A stretch of DNA of 64,000 bases from Enterovibrio norvegicus DSM 15893 (GTDB taxonomy: Bacteria > Pseudomonadota > Gammaproteobacteria > Enterobacterales > Vibrionaceae), in assembly GCF_900115495.1 (NCBI RefSeq), contig NZ_FOWR01000013.1, positions 62,001 through 126,000 of the forward strand, given 5' to 3'. This document shows, piece after piece, positions 50,748-59,323 of the stretch (position 1 is its first letter; the number at the start of each line of letters is the position of its first letter). A program made the translations under genes and the position numbers. The notes beneath the pieces are model-generated. The model had not been told where the DNA came from. It did not search any database and saw only the letters and a program-made list of their open reading frames with translations.

Positions 50748-52172
50748 TTAATTTCTGAATAGGTTCATCGCTCTATTTGGATCTATTCTTGAAATCCTCT
50801 GTATAACACTTAGGTAATGTGATTTTTTCTTGCCCTTATAATATATTTCTAAAGCAAGCTCTAAAAACATAATACTTAGCTCTGGTTCCCATTCATCTAT
50901 TTTATACTCATCGATCGCGATTATAATTAACTCTATTTGACAAAGTGCCAAATCTATTCTGCCAATCTCTAGCGACGTTTGAGCTTCATCATAAATTTCA
51001 ATAAAAATCTCTTTTTTTGACTTTATTATTTTTCTTCCTGGATCTTTAATTTTTTCTTTTTTTTCTTTTTTTGTTATCCACTCGATTGTCTTTAAGTCTG
51101 CATATGGCATTCCATCTACAAACTCTGTCACTCTAACCTCAGGTATAAGCTGACTGAATTGATAAACATCATTCTTTATTTGTTCTGCAATATTAGAGTA
51201 CCCTAGTTCCAATAATGACATATAACTATATCTATTCAAATCTAACCAATATGGATATTGCAGTATTTTTCTCTCGCTAGCTCTTAATAGTTCTAACCAA
51301 TTCTTAGACTCTAATAGAGTAATAATAACTTTTTTATCGTTGATATCAGGCGGCGAAATATTCGTTTTTCCTCCTTCCACAGCAATAGGTAACGTATAGA
51401 TATCCGCCCAAATTCCGATTCTTCTTATCCTATAAGATTTCGTATCTGAGATATCATCAGTAAACATTTTCTCAGCAATTCTTTGTAGTTCTAGTAAGTT
51501 AGATTTCAATAACTTATTATTTTCACTAGGATTGCCTAAAGATTGATGGTTTTCGTCTGAATTTTTATCAGTAACCTCTTTTACTTGACAACAACTTCCC
51601 TGGGTATCTCGATCACTATCAATACTCTCTAACTCTGTAACAGATCCATCTACGCTCGAATCCTGCTTTAATACCCTACTCTCTAAAACATTCAGTATTT
51701 TATATGTTGGTATTAATTCAGAAAAACCATTTGGTAAATTTTTTTCTATATTTTTAATCTCATCAATATAATGTTTAACATCATCACGTTCTATATTTTT
51801 TATATTATTATTTATCCAATCAACTGTTTTATCTATCCACCAATCAAAATAGCGACTTGTTCTATGCGAAGGATTTATATTTACTTTAAAAATAAAACCT
51901 TTAAGAGTAAAATAAGAATCTAGAATACTCTGATAGCCTATGTTATATAGTCTAGCGACAAACCAGTAGGTAAGCACTTGCAGGTTCTTGTCATACTTCG
52001 TCAACACTTCATATGAAAGATCTTCTACTTTCACCCAATCTATCTGGTTCTCTTCCTCTATCCCTGTTAGCTTTCTCATTTCTTCTTTTACAGAATAGAA
52101 TGCACTATTATCATACAGCTCGCTTTGTGATAATTTAGTATTGACATCAAGTGGGGCAAATATTTTATCCAT
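50748..52172 (-). CDS. tssA: T6SS protein TssA (ImpA N-terminal family)
   Basis: A 474-residue protein with an ImpA-type N-terminal domain: YSVKEEMRKLTGIEEENQIDWVKVEDLSYEVLTKYDKNLQVLTYWFVARLYNIGY spans about 27-81. A charged linker rich in Ser/Asp/Glu (about 180-215) and a C-terminal helical domain follow. TssA caps and primes tube/sheath polymerisation. The gene is very AT-rich and is the first of the minus-strand locus, so the T6SS promoter should lie just above 52172. The C-terminal class is not clear to me. Confidence 0.85.
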   Translation of the reverse strand: MDKIFAPLDVNTKLSQSELYDNSAFYSVKEEMRKLTGIEEENQIDWVKVEDLSYEVLTKYDKNLQVLTYWFVARLYNIGYQSILDSYFTLKGFIFKVNINPSHRTSRYFDWWIDKTVDWINNNIKNIERDDVKHYIDEIKNIEKNLPNGFSELIPTYKILNVLESRVLKQDSSVDGSVTELESIDSDRDTQGSCCQVKEVTDKNSDENHQSLGNPSENNKLLKSNLLELQRIAEKMFTDDISDTKSYRIRRIGIWADIYTLPIAVEGGKTNISPPDINDKKVIITLLESKNWLELLRASERKILQYPYWLDLNRYSYMSLLELGYSNIAEQIKNDVYQFSQLIPEVRVTEFVDGMPYADLKTIEWITKKEKKEKIKDPGRKIIKSKKEIFIEIYDEAQTSLEIGRIDLALCQIELIIIAIDEYKIDEWEPELSIMFLELALEIYYKGKKKSHYLSVIQRISRIDPNRAMNLFRN

Positions 52173-52834
52173 ATGAATATTTCCTTCAATCCAATCAAAT
52201 ACTAAAGGCTATGGATAATTACTATCTAGAGTATAAAAAGGCTAAAACTGGTTTTATTTTATATTTATTAAATAAATATAAATAAGATTAAAATATAGTC
52301 TCAATAAATAGGATTAGTACCTCATATTAATTATAAAAATCTAATTATCTTTTTCCCTACCCCTCTTTTTTAATTACTTTACAACATATTTTTATTTTGT
52401 TCTTGGTCTTTAATATCTTTACTCAAAATTAAAATTCATACCTTTATAGTTCTTGACATAGTACTTATCCAGTAATGCTTATTACCCACATCACATTATA
52501 GGGCACACTCAAAGGATATATAGCCATTACTATCTATTTTCAGGACATAAATTCACACACAAGGCAAAAATTCAGAACATAAACCTACTGCACTATGTAA
52601 TGTAGAGCTAATCACATATAAGTTTAAACCGTGATGAAAGCGCCACTTTTTACACTTAAAATTGTGTTTTTATCATTCTTTATTTATTAAATTTTTTAGT
52701 TCACCAATCACTTTATTAGATACTGTTCACTTTCACTTACCCGCGATATGAGTGTGGCTTTTCTCACTATTAAATGATAACTTAATATTAATTATCAACA
52801 AGATATACCTTATCGATTTAAAGTTTGGCACTTG
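52173..52834. other. AT-rich region upstream of the T6SS locus, no gene
   Basis: About 660 bp of very AT-rich sequence with no coding frame. It should hold the T6SS operon promoter reading leftward; I could not find a clear -24/-12 or -35/-10 pair. Such regions are typical H-NS targets, which is an inference. Confidence 0.55.
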
Positions 52835-53170
52835 AGGTCACAGTTAATGCAAGACGCTAAAGAGCCTGCTATCTCTGGAGAACTCACAGTGAAAAAATGT
52901 CGGACAGCTGCTTCAACATCTCGTTTACTTTTAATCAAACATTGTTTCTTACCTGTTTGCTCATTGCCTTCCATAGCCATTTCATCGGGTTCAGGTTTTG
53001 GTTATGAGGAATACGACAGTAAATAGACCAGTTTGATATACAGAACAAAAGCGGCGTCTTTTAACAAATCGCTACGATGATATTCCGCGCCAATCAAGAT
53101 AAGGTGGATCTCTTGGGTTAGTGGGTAACGTCCACTTAGTTTGTAGAAAACCGAATGCTGTTAGAGCTGG
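52835..53170 (-). pseudogene. IS630-type transposase remnant (3' part, frameshifted)
   Basis: On the minus strand one frame reads KLSGRYPLTQEIHLILIGAEYHRSD (53130-53060) and another reads NQNLNPMKWLWKAMSKQVRNN (about 53000-52940). These correspond to the IS630 DDE segments LSGRYP..IHLILDNAGYHRS and SPNLNPIERLWKxM. The catalytic Asp of DNAGYH and the final Glu of NPIE are lost, and stops break the frame. No terminal repeats can be defined. The insertion lies between the T6SS promoter region and the housekeeping genes. Confidence 0.65.
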
Positions 53171-53186
53171 CGGTCACCCCAATTGA

Positions 53187-53390
53187 GGCTTTGATACTTC
53201 CATATTCCCCTGGCACAGCACCGAGCAATACATCGACAGCGTAGAAATGAGAGAGTGGCGTTTTGACGCGGATACCTCGAAGAAATTGTTCAATGACATT
53301 TACATTGTAAAACTCAATCCAAGTAACGAACCCAAACGCGTCGAAAAGGTCATTTCATGGTTTATTGCGATCTCAAAGGGACAACATTAA
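53187..53390 (+). pseudogene. C-terminal stump of an unrecognised gene
   Basis: A 67-codon frame ending in TAA, with no start, reading FDTSIFPWHSTEQYIDSVEM, then REWRFDADTSKKLFNDIYIV and ending SWFIAISKGQH. The coding character is good, but the N-terminus is missing exactly where the IS630 remnant begins, so the element probably truncated it. Family unknown to me. Confidence 0.5.
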
Positions 53391-53441
53391 CGCCGATCGT
53401 TACATCGCTCCTGACTGGTGAGGACACATTACTCGTGACAA

Positions 53442-53846
53442 TTAGACAAACAACCACGAATTCAATAACCGACCAGGCATAAACGCAAACGCCCCCGCAA
53501 CCACCAGCGCCATCACATAAAGAATCACCATCGCATTGCGGTGCTTCTTTATATCTCCTCGTCTTATCGCAAAGAACGCCTCTGGTACTGTGTACAAAGT
53601 AACGAGGCTGAGAATATGAATATAACCAAAATGGTAAAACACTTGCGGGCCAACTTGAGCGGGAATAAACAATGCTGAAATTGCCGTTGCCAACATTAGC
53701 AACATGTAAACCTTACCCAACTGCTTGTGAACTGAGCTTCCCTTTTGCCTGATCAGCAAAAATGATCCTATAAGGAAAGATGTAACTGCCGCCACCAAAT
53801 GAAAGTAAACCAACCCCATATTTTCCATCTTCGTCTGTCCATTCAA
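53442..53846 (-). CDS. DUF2306-like small membrane protein
   Basis: A 134-residue inner-membrane protein with four predicted segments: FHLVAAVTSFLIGSFLLI, KVYMLLMLATAISALFIPA, YIHILSLVTLYTVPEAF, and AMVILYVMALVVAGAFAF. Between them QKGSSVHKQLGKVY and RRGDIKKHRNAM match the conserved His-rich loops (HKxxGxxY, KHR) of the DUF2306 family, which may bind haem or metal. An internal ATG at 53828 is an alternative start. The role is unknown. Confidence 0.7.
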   Translation of the reverse strand: MNGQTKMENMGLVYFHLVAAVTSFLIGSFLLIRQKGSSVHKQLGKVYMLLMLATAISALFIPAQVGPQVFYHFGYIHILSLVTLYTVPEAFFAIRRGDIKKHRNAMVILYVMALVVAGAFAFMPGRLLNSWLFV

Positions 53847-53928
53847 GCCACTACCTCTTCATCAACGTAACAGAAGGGCTACAGGTGAAATGAAAGCATC
53901 GCAGTGTTTTTCGACAAATGTCTTAAAC

Positions 53929-53952
53929 AAAAAAAGGCACCCATTGGGCACC
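53929..53952 (-). terminator. terminator of alaE
   Basis: On the minus strand GGTGCCC - AAT - GGGTGCC (two G-T pairs) is followed by seven Ts, 39 bp past the alaE stop codon. Confidence 0.7.
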
Positions 53953-53991
53953 CTTCTCGTTCGGAGTTGTTCTGGCTCTACGCCCTTCACA

Positions 53992-54462
53992 TCATGCGTT
54001 CATTTGTGCATTCATGGATGCATCAACCTGCATTGGCGCAGGCACGCGGAACAAGCGGCGGCAGCGCTCAAGGAATACTCCGTAGAACATACCAAGCACA
54101 CCAGACAGCAATGCGTTACTGGCGACAGCGGTCAAAATCTGACTTGGATCTGCGCCAACGGTCAGCAAGATAGCCGCGTAAACAGGCGATTGAAAGGTTA
54201 CGTAGGCGAAGAAATCAGCCACACGCTTGGTTAAGCGAGAGGTGAAATGACGCTGTGCAAATTTGATCATGCTGTCACGGAAAACACCATAAGGCCACGC
54301 GATCAGAATGTTGACGGGAATGGACAGCAAACGCGATGCTAACGACTGCTCAAACGTCATACCTGACACGAAAATCTCGATCATCATGCCAGTCACAAAA
54401 CAAAACACTACCATGGCAAACATGTCAGCCACGACACTACGAACGCGGGAAGCGCCTTTCAT
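53992..54462 (-). CDS. alaE: L-alanine exporter AlaE
   Basis: A 156-residue inner-membrane protein with four segments, matching E. coli AlaE (149 residues) along its length: [46 protein letters not shown] (nearly identical to E. coli), [20 protein letters not shown] and [11 protein letters not shown]. It exports L-alanine using the proton gradient and prevents toxic build-up from peptide breakdown. A ribosome site GAGAGAG precedes the ATG. Monocistronic. Confidence 0.93.
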   Translation of the reverse strand: MKGASRVRSVVADMFAMVVFCFVTGMMIEIFVSGMTFEQSLASRLLSIPVNILIAWPYGVFRDSMIKFAQRHFTSRLTKRVADFFAYVTFQSPVYAAILLTVGADPSQILTAVASNALLSGVLGMFYGVFLERCRRLFRVPAPMQVDASMNAQMNA

Positions 54463-54658
54463 TTCTCTCTCACCCTAAAAATCGCAATCAAAACAGTGGC
54501 AAAGGGGCCACAAAATCGATCACTATTAGAACAAAACATGGGTGGAGTTAGGCGCTATATTTTTAAAAATATCCAGTTATTTATTCTTACATACCAACAA
54601 AAACCAGCTCCATAAACTATTTGAATTATCACAATTAAAGACGCTGATTACCGATTGT

Positions 54659-55177
54659 TCAATCCTGCTTTCTATTGAGGTCTCTTGCCATGATAAGTGC
54701 AAGGCCAAAGACTTGGAGGAATAAAGCGAGATTTCGATACGCTGATATCTTACGATTGAATTCGTACTGGTTTTCCGCCATTTGGAGGTTATCCAGATAT
54801 AGCGTATCTATCTTGTTTCTTAGTAGATCCTGCTGGTCATTAATTCTTGTCATGATTGATGGCATGTTGACGCGGGTAAGCGGGGTGTCATTCATGTCGG
54901 AGAAGGCATCTAGCAGCGTGACAGCCACTGACTCGGACACAGGGATCTCTGCAGGGGTTAACGCGAGGACGACCAAGATCGCTTCTCTACGCCGCTCTAA
55001 GGCGTCTGCTTGTTGCCAACTGAGCTGAATAAGTTGATTGTTGTTGGTTTGACGTTCAGCCACGGCGGTGGCTTTCTCACCTAAATCATCAATCACAAAG
55101 TTCGTCATCAGCGCGGCGGCCACATTAAGCACTAAGCCTGTTGCCACAATAGCCCATGTGGGTATTGGTAATCGCAT
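54659..55177 (-). CDS. hypothetical membrane protein with a helical periplasmic domain
   Basis: A 172-residue protein with an N-terminal membrane segment (TWAIVATGLVLNVAAALMTNF) and a C-terminal one (NLALFLQVFGLALIMARD). The approximately 110 residues between are helical, in a layout like a four-helix-bundle ligand domain (QLSWQQADALERRREAILVV; SDMNDTPLTRVNMPSIMTRI). It ends in a short basic tail without any signalling domain. No named family comes to mind. Possibly an orphan sensor-like protein. Confidence 0.6.
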   Translation of the reverse strand: MRLPIPTWAIVATGLVLNVAAALMTNFVIDDLGEKATAVAERQTNNNQLIQLSWQQADALERRREAILVVLALTPAEIPVSESVAVTLLDAFSDMNDTPLTRVNMPSIMTRINDQQDLLRNKIDTLYLDNLQMAENQYEFNRKISAYRNLALFLQVFGLALIMARDLNRKQD

Positions 55178-55327
55178 GTCCTTGATCCTCTCAACGTCTC
55201 TTCAAACCACTTTTTCGAAGCGGCAAGCACAATGACCCGACATTCGACCCTTTTCTTCATTGCTTACTTACATTTATAGCTCAACATCACATTCACTTTT
55301 GATGAGCAAGAGAAAACGCGTTGTTAG

Positions 55328-55373
55328 ATATACCCAAGTAACCTGCAGATGCAGGATTCAGGTTACTTGGTAT
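55328..55373. repeat. Vibrio-type intergenic palindromic repeat
   Basis: ATACCCAAGTAACCTG and CAGGTTACTTGGTAT are inverted arms around GATGCAGGATT. Similar 'ACCCAAGT...GATGCAGGATTCAG' elements are, from memory, frequent between Vibrionaceae genes. Confidence 0.65.
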
Positions 55374-55398
55374 GGGGCTCTTCTCGTTGCAAAGACAA

Positions 55399-55422
55399 AA
55401 AAGCCCGCACAGGCGGGCTTTT
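55399..55422 (-). terminator. rho-independent terminator
   Basis: GCCCGC - ACAG - GCGGGC with A and T runs on both sides. It lies 22 bp past the minus-strand gene ending at 55444. Confidence 0.85.
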
Positions 55423-55443
55423 ATATCGGTAAGGGCTGCTCTG

Positions 55444-55917
55444 TTATGCGCTTTCAGCAACCGGAACTACGTGAGCGATTTTGAGATAGGCATGCAGCTC
55501 ACCATTTTTATATTCGATCGCGGAGTGAATGTTCACTGATTTGTTGGCAATCACTCGGCTACGATACGTGTTATCACCTTTGGTGATATCGAGATCAAGC
55601 ACACCTTGTTCAAGTTTCCACGACCCCTTGGTCGGTAAACGATTAAAGAGCGTGAATTCTTCGAGGGTACCATCGTGGTGTAGGAACAATTCGGTGACAT
55701 ACCCTGCACTGCAGGATTTTATCCAACGTTGTCCACTCACTTCTTGATGAGTAAAAGGGCGCTTTCCAGACATCCAATCAAACAACGCAATGGCGTCGAC
55801 ATCAGACATGTCAGGAAGTTGTTCAATATCGAGCAAGGCTGCCGTGCTCGACTCGCGCATGAAAAGCTGTAAATACGAACTATTGACCTGTTTTTGCATA
55901 AGTTGTGTCGTTGTCAT
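55444..55917 (-). CDS. hypothetical cytoplasmic protein, 157 aa
   Basis: I do not recognise the family. The N-terminal 60 residues are helical (LQLFMRESSTAALLDIEQLP); the C-terminal part (about 62-150) alternates strands: QRWIKSCSAGYVTELFLHHD, EEFTLFNRLPTKGSWKLEQG, LDLDITKGDNTYRSRVIANK. This resembles a lipocalin-like or small beta-sheet domain. No signal peptide or membrane segment. Monocistronic, with a terminator behind. Confidence 0.65.
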   Translation of the reverse strand: MTTTQLMQKQVNSSYLQLFMRESSTAALLDIEQLPDMSDVDAIALFDWMSGKRPFTHQEVSGQRWIKSCSAGYVTELFLHHDGTLEEFTLFNRLPTKGSWKLEQGVLDLDITKGDNTYRSRVIANKSVNIHSAIEYKNGELHAYLKIAHVVPVAESA

Positions 55918-56121
55918 TCCCTGAAAGAGATGAAGATAACGCCTACTTTTTCTGTCATCACCTCTCTTTTCGCAGGAATGTTAACCAACGCTGACTTTGT
56001 AATCAGTTTCGTGACCTTCTCAAAAATTGAACGGTTTCTACAATGAGAGCACAGTCTCAGTTGAGAGGCGGTTAACCGTAGACTATCTTTAAACATACAG
56101 TCATCAAGCTAGGGTAAGATT

Positions 56122-56451
56122 ATGCGCTACCTCCTTGTAAAATCGATAGTATTTGGCATTGCGCTTCTTCCAGGGATGGCCTCAGCAGCAAAAAATGAGC
56201 TTGGGGAAGTCGTCACGGAACGCAACGAATCCATTTGTAAGCAAAAATTCACACAGGAACTCTTTACGCAGCAGCGTATTTTTAGCTCAACCCGAAACGG
56301 ACCAGACAAGCGACGTATCGCGGAGCGTAAGATTGCTGCATCACGTGAAAAGTACAGTCTCACTGCCAGCTATTGTGATGCGTATGACGTGATCATTACG
56401 TTTGAGCCTGAAACACTTGATCGTCGTCCAGGAGACGCGCAATTCGACTGA
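56122..56451 (+). CDS. small exported hypothetical protein
   Basis: A 109-residue protein with a clear Sec signal peptide (LLVKSIVFGIALLPGMASAA, cleavage near 22). The mature part is charged and helical with two Cys residues (ESICKQKFTQ and TASYCDAYD) that could form a disulfide. No family is recognised. Promoter and ribosome site (AGGGTAAG) are reasonable. Confidence 0.65.
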   Translation: MRYLLVKSIVFGIALLPGMASAAKNELGEVVTERNESICKQKFTQELFTQQRIFSSTRNGPDKRRIAERKIAASREKYSLTASYCDAYDVIITFEPETLDRRPGDAQFD

Positions 56452-56765
56452 GTGCATCCGCTCGCCCTTTGTATAACGTACGCTTGACTACACAGGTGTG
56501 CGTTTTAGCTTCTATTCTCTCTGTTCCCTCAATTCGCGGTATGCAGGCATACTTCACCTTGGTACGCATACCACCAGAATATTTTGCTTACTCACCCATT
56601 TTTTGGTGACTCCCGCTTTCACCGTGCAGTCTTAGTTTGCCTAGTGGATGGTTTGTCTAATGGGCGGTTTTCTCGAATCATTGTGAAAATTGAAAGAGAT
56701 ATGACAACCTAGGCCTTCCACTGTTACAGTGCATTGTTACTTCATTTCGATAGGTTTTTAAGGTT
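56452..56765. other. 314-bp intergenic region, promoter side of creA
   Basis: No coding frame or strong hairpin is seen. Confidence 0.5.
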
Positions 56766-57272
56766 ATGTTGCCACGCTCAATGATTGATTCATTCAAAAC
56801 TTATGCGCGCCCTGTTTTTGCGGCTACCGTTATCGCTTTGACTGTCTCGGCTTGTTCCGACGATGAAGTGGGTGACGTAAGCTTGGGCTTGTTCACCACC
56901 AAAGACATAAAGATTCAAATTTTCAACGACCCTGAAGTGCCTGGGGTTACATGCCACATTAGTCATGTGAAAGCAGACTTGGATTTTTCAGACCCTTCTG
57001 ACATGGGTATTTCATGCCGTCAGACTGGTGAAATTACTGATGAAATGATCGCGAACGTTGACCGCTCTAAATCGGGTGAAGTGGTGTTCACTGCATCGAA
57101 AAGTATCCTGTTCAAATCAATGAAGATTCGCCGTATTTTCGATTCGAAAAACCAAACACTGATGTATTTGTCTTACTCAACCAAAGAAACACAGGGCAGC
57201 CATAAACACAGCCTGTCTACGGTGCCACTTTGGGGAACCAAGGCATGGAAAGCACCCACTGACGTTCAGTAA
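56766..57272 (+). CDS. creA: CreA-family lipoprotein
   Basis: A 168-residue CreA homologue (E. coli CreA is 157). The match runs through FNDPEVPGVTCHISHVKADL, the ISCRQTG segment, SGEVVFTASKSILFKSMKIRR and YLSYSTKETQGSHKHSLSTVPLWG. Unlike E. coli CreA, which has a plain signal peptide, the N-terminus reads TVSAC with Cys at about 30, so it is probably a lipoprotein. The cellular role of CreA is not known. The creBCD genes are not beside it. Confidence 0.85.
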   Translation: MLPRSMIDSFKTYARPVFAATVIALTVSACSDDEVGDVSLGLFTTKDIKIQIFNDPEVPGVTCHISHVKADLDFSDPSDMGISCRQTGEITDEMIANVDRSKSGEVVFTASKSILFKSMKIRRIFDSKNQTLMYLSYSTKETQGSHKHSLSTVPLWGTKAWKAPTDVQ

Positions 57273-57282
57273 TTCCGAATTT

Positions 57283-57324
57283 CGCGCCTTTCATGGAGAA
57301 CCTCCTGTCTTCATGAAGGGCGCG
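57283..57324 (+). terminator. hairpin after creA
   Basis: CGCGCCTTTCATG and CATGAAGGGCGCG form a 13-base inverted pair with one mismatch, without a T run. A weak terminator or an mRNA-protecting stem. Confidence 0.5.
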
Positions 57325-57356
57325 ACCTCTCTCTAAATTCCCTGCTAACGCCTCAC

Positions 57357-57611
57357 TTAACACGGCAATTTTCGCTCATACCTGCCAACGATATAGGTGA
57401 CATACCCTACTTTAAACACACCCGCCAATACGATGGTCATAATGTGTGCAATGGTTTGATGGGTAATGGAGAACGCATCTGCATAGGGAAAACTCACTAG
57501 CAGAGAGCCCATCATCATCAGCGCTGACCAAAACATCAGCACACCACCAACCTGCGTCACTCTCTTAAAATCAATACCTTGAGGATTATTTGACATCAAT
57601 TGTGTTGTCAT
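57357..57611 (-). CDS. small hypothetical membrane protein
   Basis: An 84-residue protein with two membrane segments: VGGVLMFWSALMMMGSLLVS and IAHIMTIVLAGVFKVGYVTY. The ATG at 57611, with AAAGGGAAA upstream, is preferred over the longer frame to 57647. No family is recognised; similar short proteins are seen in Vibrio. Confidence 0.65.
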   Translation of the reverse strand: MTTQLMSNNPQGIDFKRVTQVGGVLMFWSALMMMGSLLVSFPYADAFSITHQTIAHIMTIVLAGVFKVGYVTYIVGRYERKLPC

Positions 57612-57853
57612 AATGCGTTTCCCTTTAAAAATGCATTTCAAATGCACTTTAAAAGATCATATGGCATTGTTCAAGAGGAATGCGAATGATTTTCAACCAA
57701 TATGGTTCTACATGGAGAAGCCTTGGGGATATTTCCATGAAAAAACAGCCTCTTCGCTACCTGAAAATAAACAAACAATAAACGCGACGTAATCGTTGGG
57801 TTTCCTAGGTTCCGCCGTTAATATACTCCGTCTCAACAATTCAGGATTTACCC

Positions 57854-58432
57854 ATGACATCCACACACACTGTTTCTCTTCAAGATGTAGAAGCGCAAAC
57901 CACAGAATGGCTCGAAAAGGTCGTCATCGGCTTGAATCTTTGCCCTTTCGCCGCAAAACCACAGCGCAATAAGCAGATCAAAATCGAAGTGTGTGAAGGA
58001 AACACTGATGAAGCGGTCATGGAGACCTTACTGACGGAACTAAATCTGCTGGAAAGCAGCGACGTGGCCGATCTTGAAACCACCTTGCTCGTGACACCGA
58101 ATTACTTTCAGGACTTTGATGACTACAACCAGTTTTTGGATGTGGCAGACATGATCATTGAGCAATTTGGCTGGCGCGGAATTTATCAGATCGCAAGCTT
58201 CCACCCCGATTACTGCTTTGCGGATGCAGAGCCTGACGATGAAAGTAACCTAACCAACCGCTCCCCGTATCCGGTGTTTCACCTGATCCGAGAAGCCAGC
58301 ATTGAGAAGGCACTGAAGTATTACGGCGGCGATGCCGATGCGATTCCTGACATCAACATCGATCGCGTATGTTCTCTGTCGAACGACGAGAAAAAAGCGT
58401 TGTTCCCGTATCTGTTCCGCACGCACGGATAA
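57854..58432 (+). CDS. DUF1415-family protein
   Basis: A 192-residue protein matching DUF1415 along its length: VIGLNLCPFAAKP, LLVTPNYFQDFDDYNQFLD, YQIASFHPDYCFADAEPDD and NRSPYPVFHLIREASIEKAL. The invariant Cys-Pro and His residues suggest an enzyme, but no activity is known. Monocistronic. Confidence 0.88.
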   Translation: MTSTHTVSLQDVEAQTTEWLEKVVIGLNLCPFAAKPQRNKQIKIEVCEGNTDEAVMETLLTELNLLESSDVADLETTLLVTPNYFQDFDDYNQFLDVADMIIEQFGWRGIYQIASFHPDYCFADAEPDDESNLTNRSPYPVFHLIREASIEKALKYYGGDADAIPDINIDRVCSLSNDEKKALFPYLFRTHG

Positions 58433-58471
58433 AACGTCTCACGAATACACGCGCGTGCACGACTTGGCGAT

Positions 58472-59134
58472 CTACGCAGACGTTTCACAGCGGCATTGCG
58501 CCAACACGTCACCAGATAGCGTTAAGGTCAGCTCATCGCCACCATTGAGCTGACCAACACCTTTCGGCGTCCCCGTTAACACGATGTCACCCGGCAGCAA
58601 GGTGAAATACTGACTGACATGGCTGAGCAATGTCAGTACGGGCGTGATCATCAACGCTGTATCCCCGCGCTGACGCGCCTCTCCATTAATGTCTAACCCA
58701 TATTCTGTGGCAGCCAGATCATGCTGATACGGCACAAAGGGACTTTGCACGCAGCTACCATCAAACGCTTTTGCCAATTCCCACGGCAGCCCTTTGGCTT
58801 TTAATTCACTCTGCGCTTCTCGACGTGTTAAATCGAGCGCGACACCAATTCCCACAATGGCATCATCCGCTTGTTCAGCGGTGGCATTCGTTAACGTTTT
58901 CCCGATGAGAATCGACAACTCTGCTTCATAGTGAATTGGGGCTAACGGTGCACGAAGTAGCAAAGGGACATCGGCACTGACCAGCGCCGTCGACGGCTTC
59001 AAAAACAGCACGGGTTCATCGGGGATCGGGTTGTTCAACTCCTTCGCATGTTCTGCATAGTTGCGCCCAATGCACACCACTTTTCCTACTGACAACAGCG
59101 CGTTATCGCCTGTCTTCCACGTATGTTGATACAT
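58472..59134 (-). CDS. fumarylacetoacetate hydrolase-family enzyme (YcgM type)
   Basis: A 220-residue FAH-fold hydrolase. It has IGRNYAEHAKELNN and PVLFLKPSTALVS at the N-terminus, the metal ligands in IHYEAELSILIG (two Glu) and ALDLTRREAQ (Asp), and a C-terminal GDIVLTGTPKGVG. The length fits the short FAH group, which includes acylpyruvases and 2-hydroxyhepta-diene-dioate isomerases. YcgM-like proteins act on acylpyruvates or oxaloacetate. The exact substrate is open. Confidence 0.87.
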   Translation of the reverse strand: MYQHTWKTGDNALLSVGKVVCIGRNYAEHAKELNNPIPDEPVLFLKPSTALVSADVPLLLRAPLAPIHYEAELSILIGKTLTNATAEQADDAIVGIGVALDLTRREAQSELKAKGLPWELAKAFDGSCVQSPFVPYQHDLAATEYGLDINGEARQRGDTALMITPVLTLLSHVSQYFTLLPGDIVLTGTPKGVGQLNGGDELTLTLSGDVLAQCRCETSA

Positions 59135-59323
59135 TTGCCACTCCTTGTGCGCTAACCCTTTGTTTCACTTTTGATAAAACTCGATCTGAGATCGGTTTTT
59201 TTGTTCCTAATAGGAAGATGGTAAGACCTAGATAGCAAATTGCCAAATGCCCCGTTGTTGTAATTGCTAGTCAGGTTAAGGATTACAATATCCCACTCCG
59301 CTAATGAGGTTAGCTGAACGCAA

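Noticed and set aside
54542-54724. 60-codon frame between alaE and the hypothetical membrane protein
   Set aside because: AT-rich, overlaps the antisense gene end and shows no coding character.
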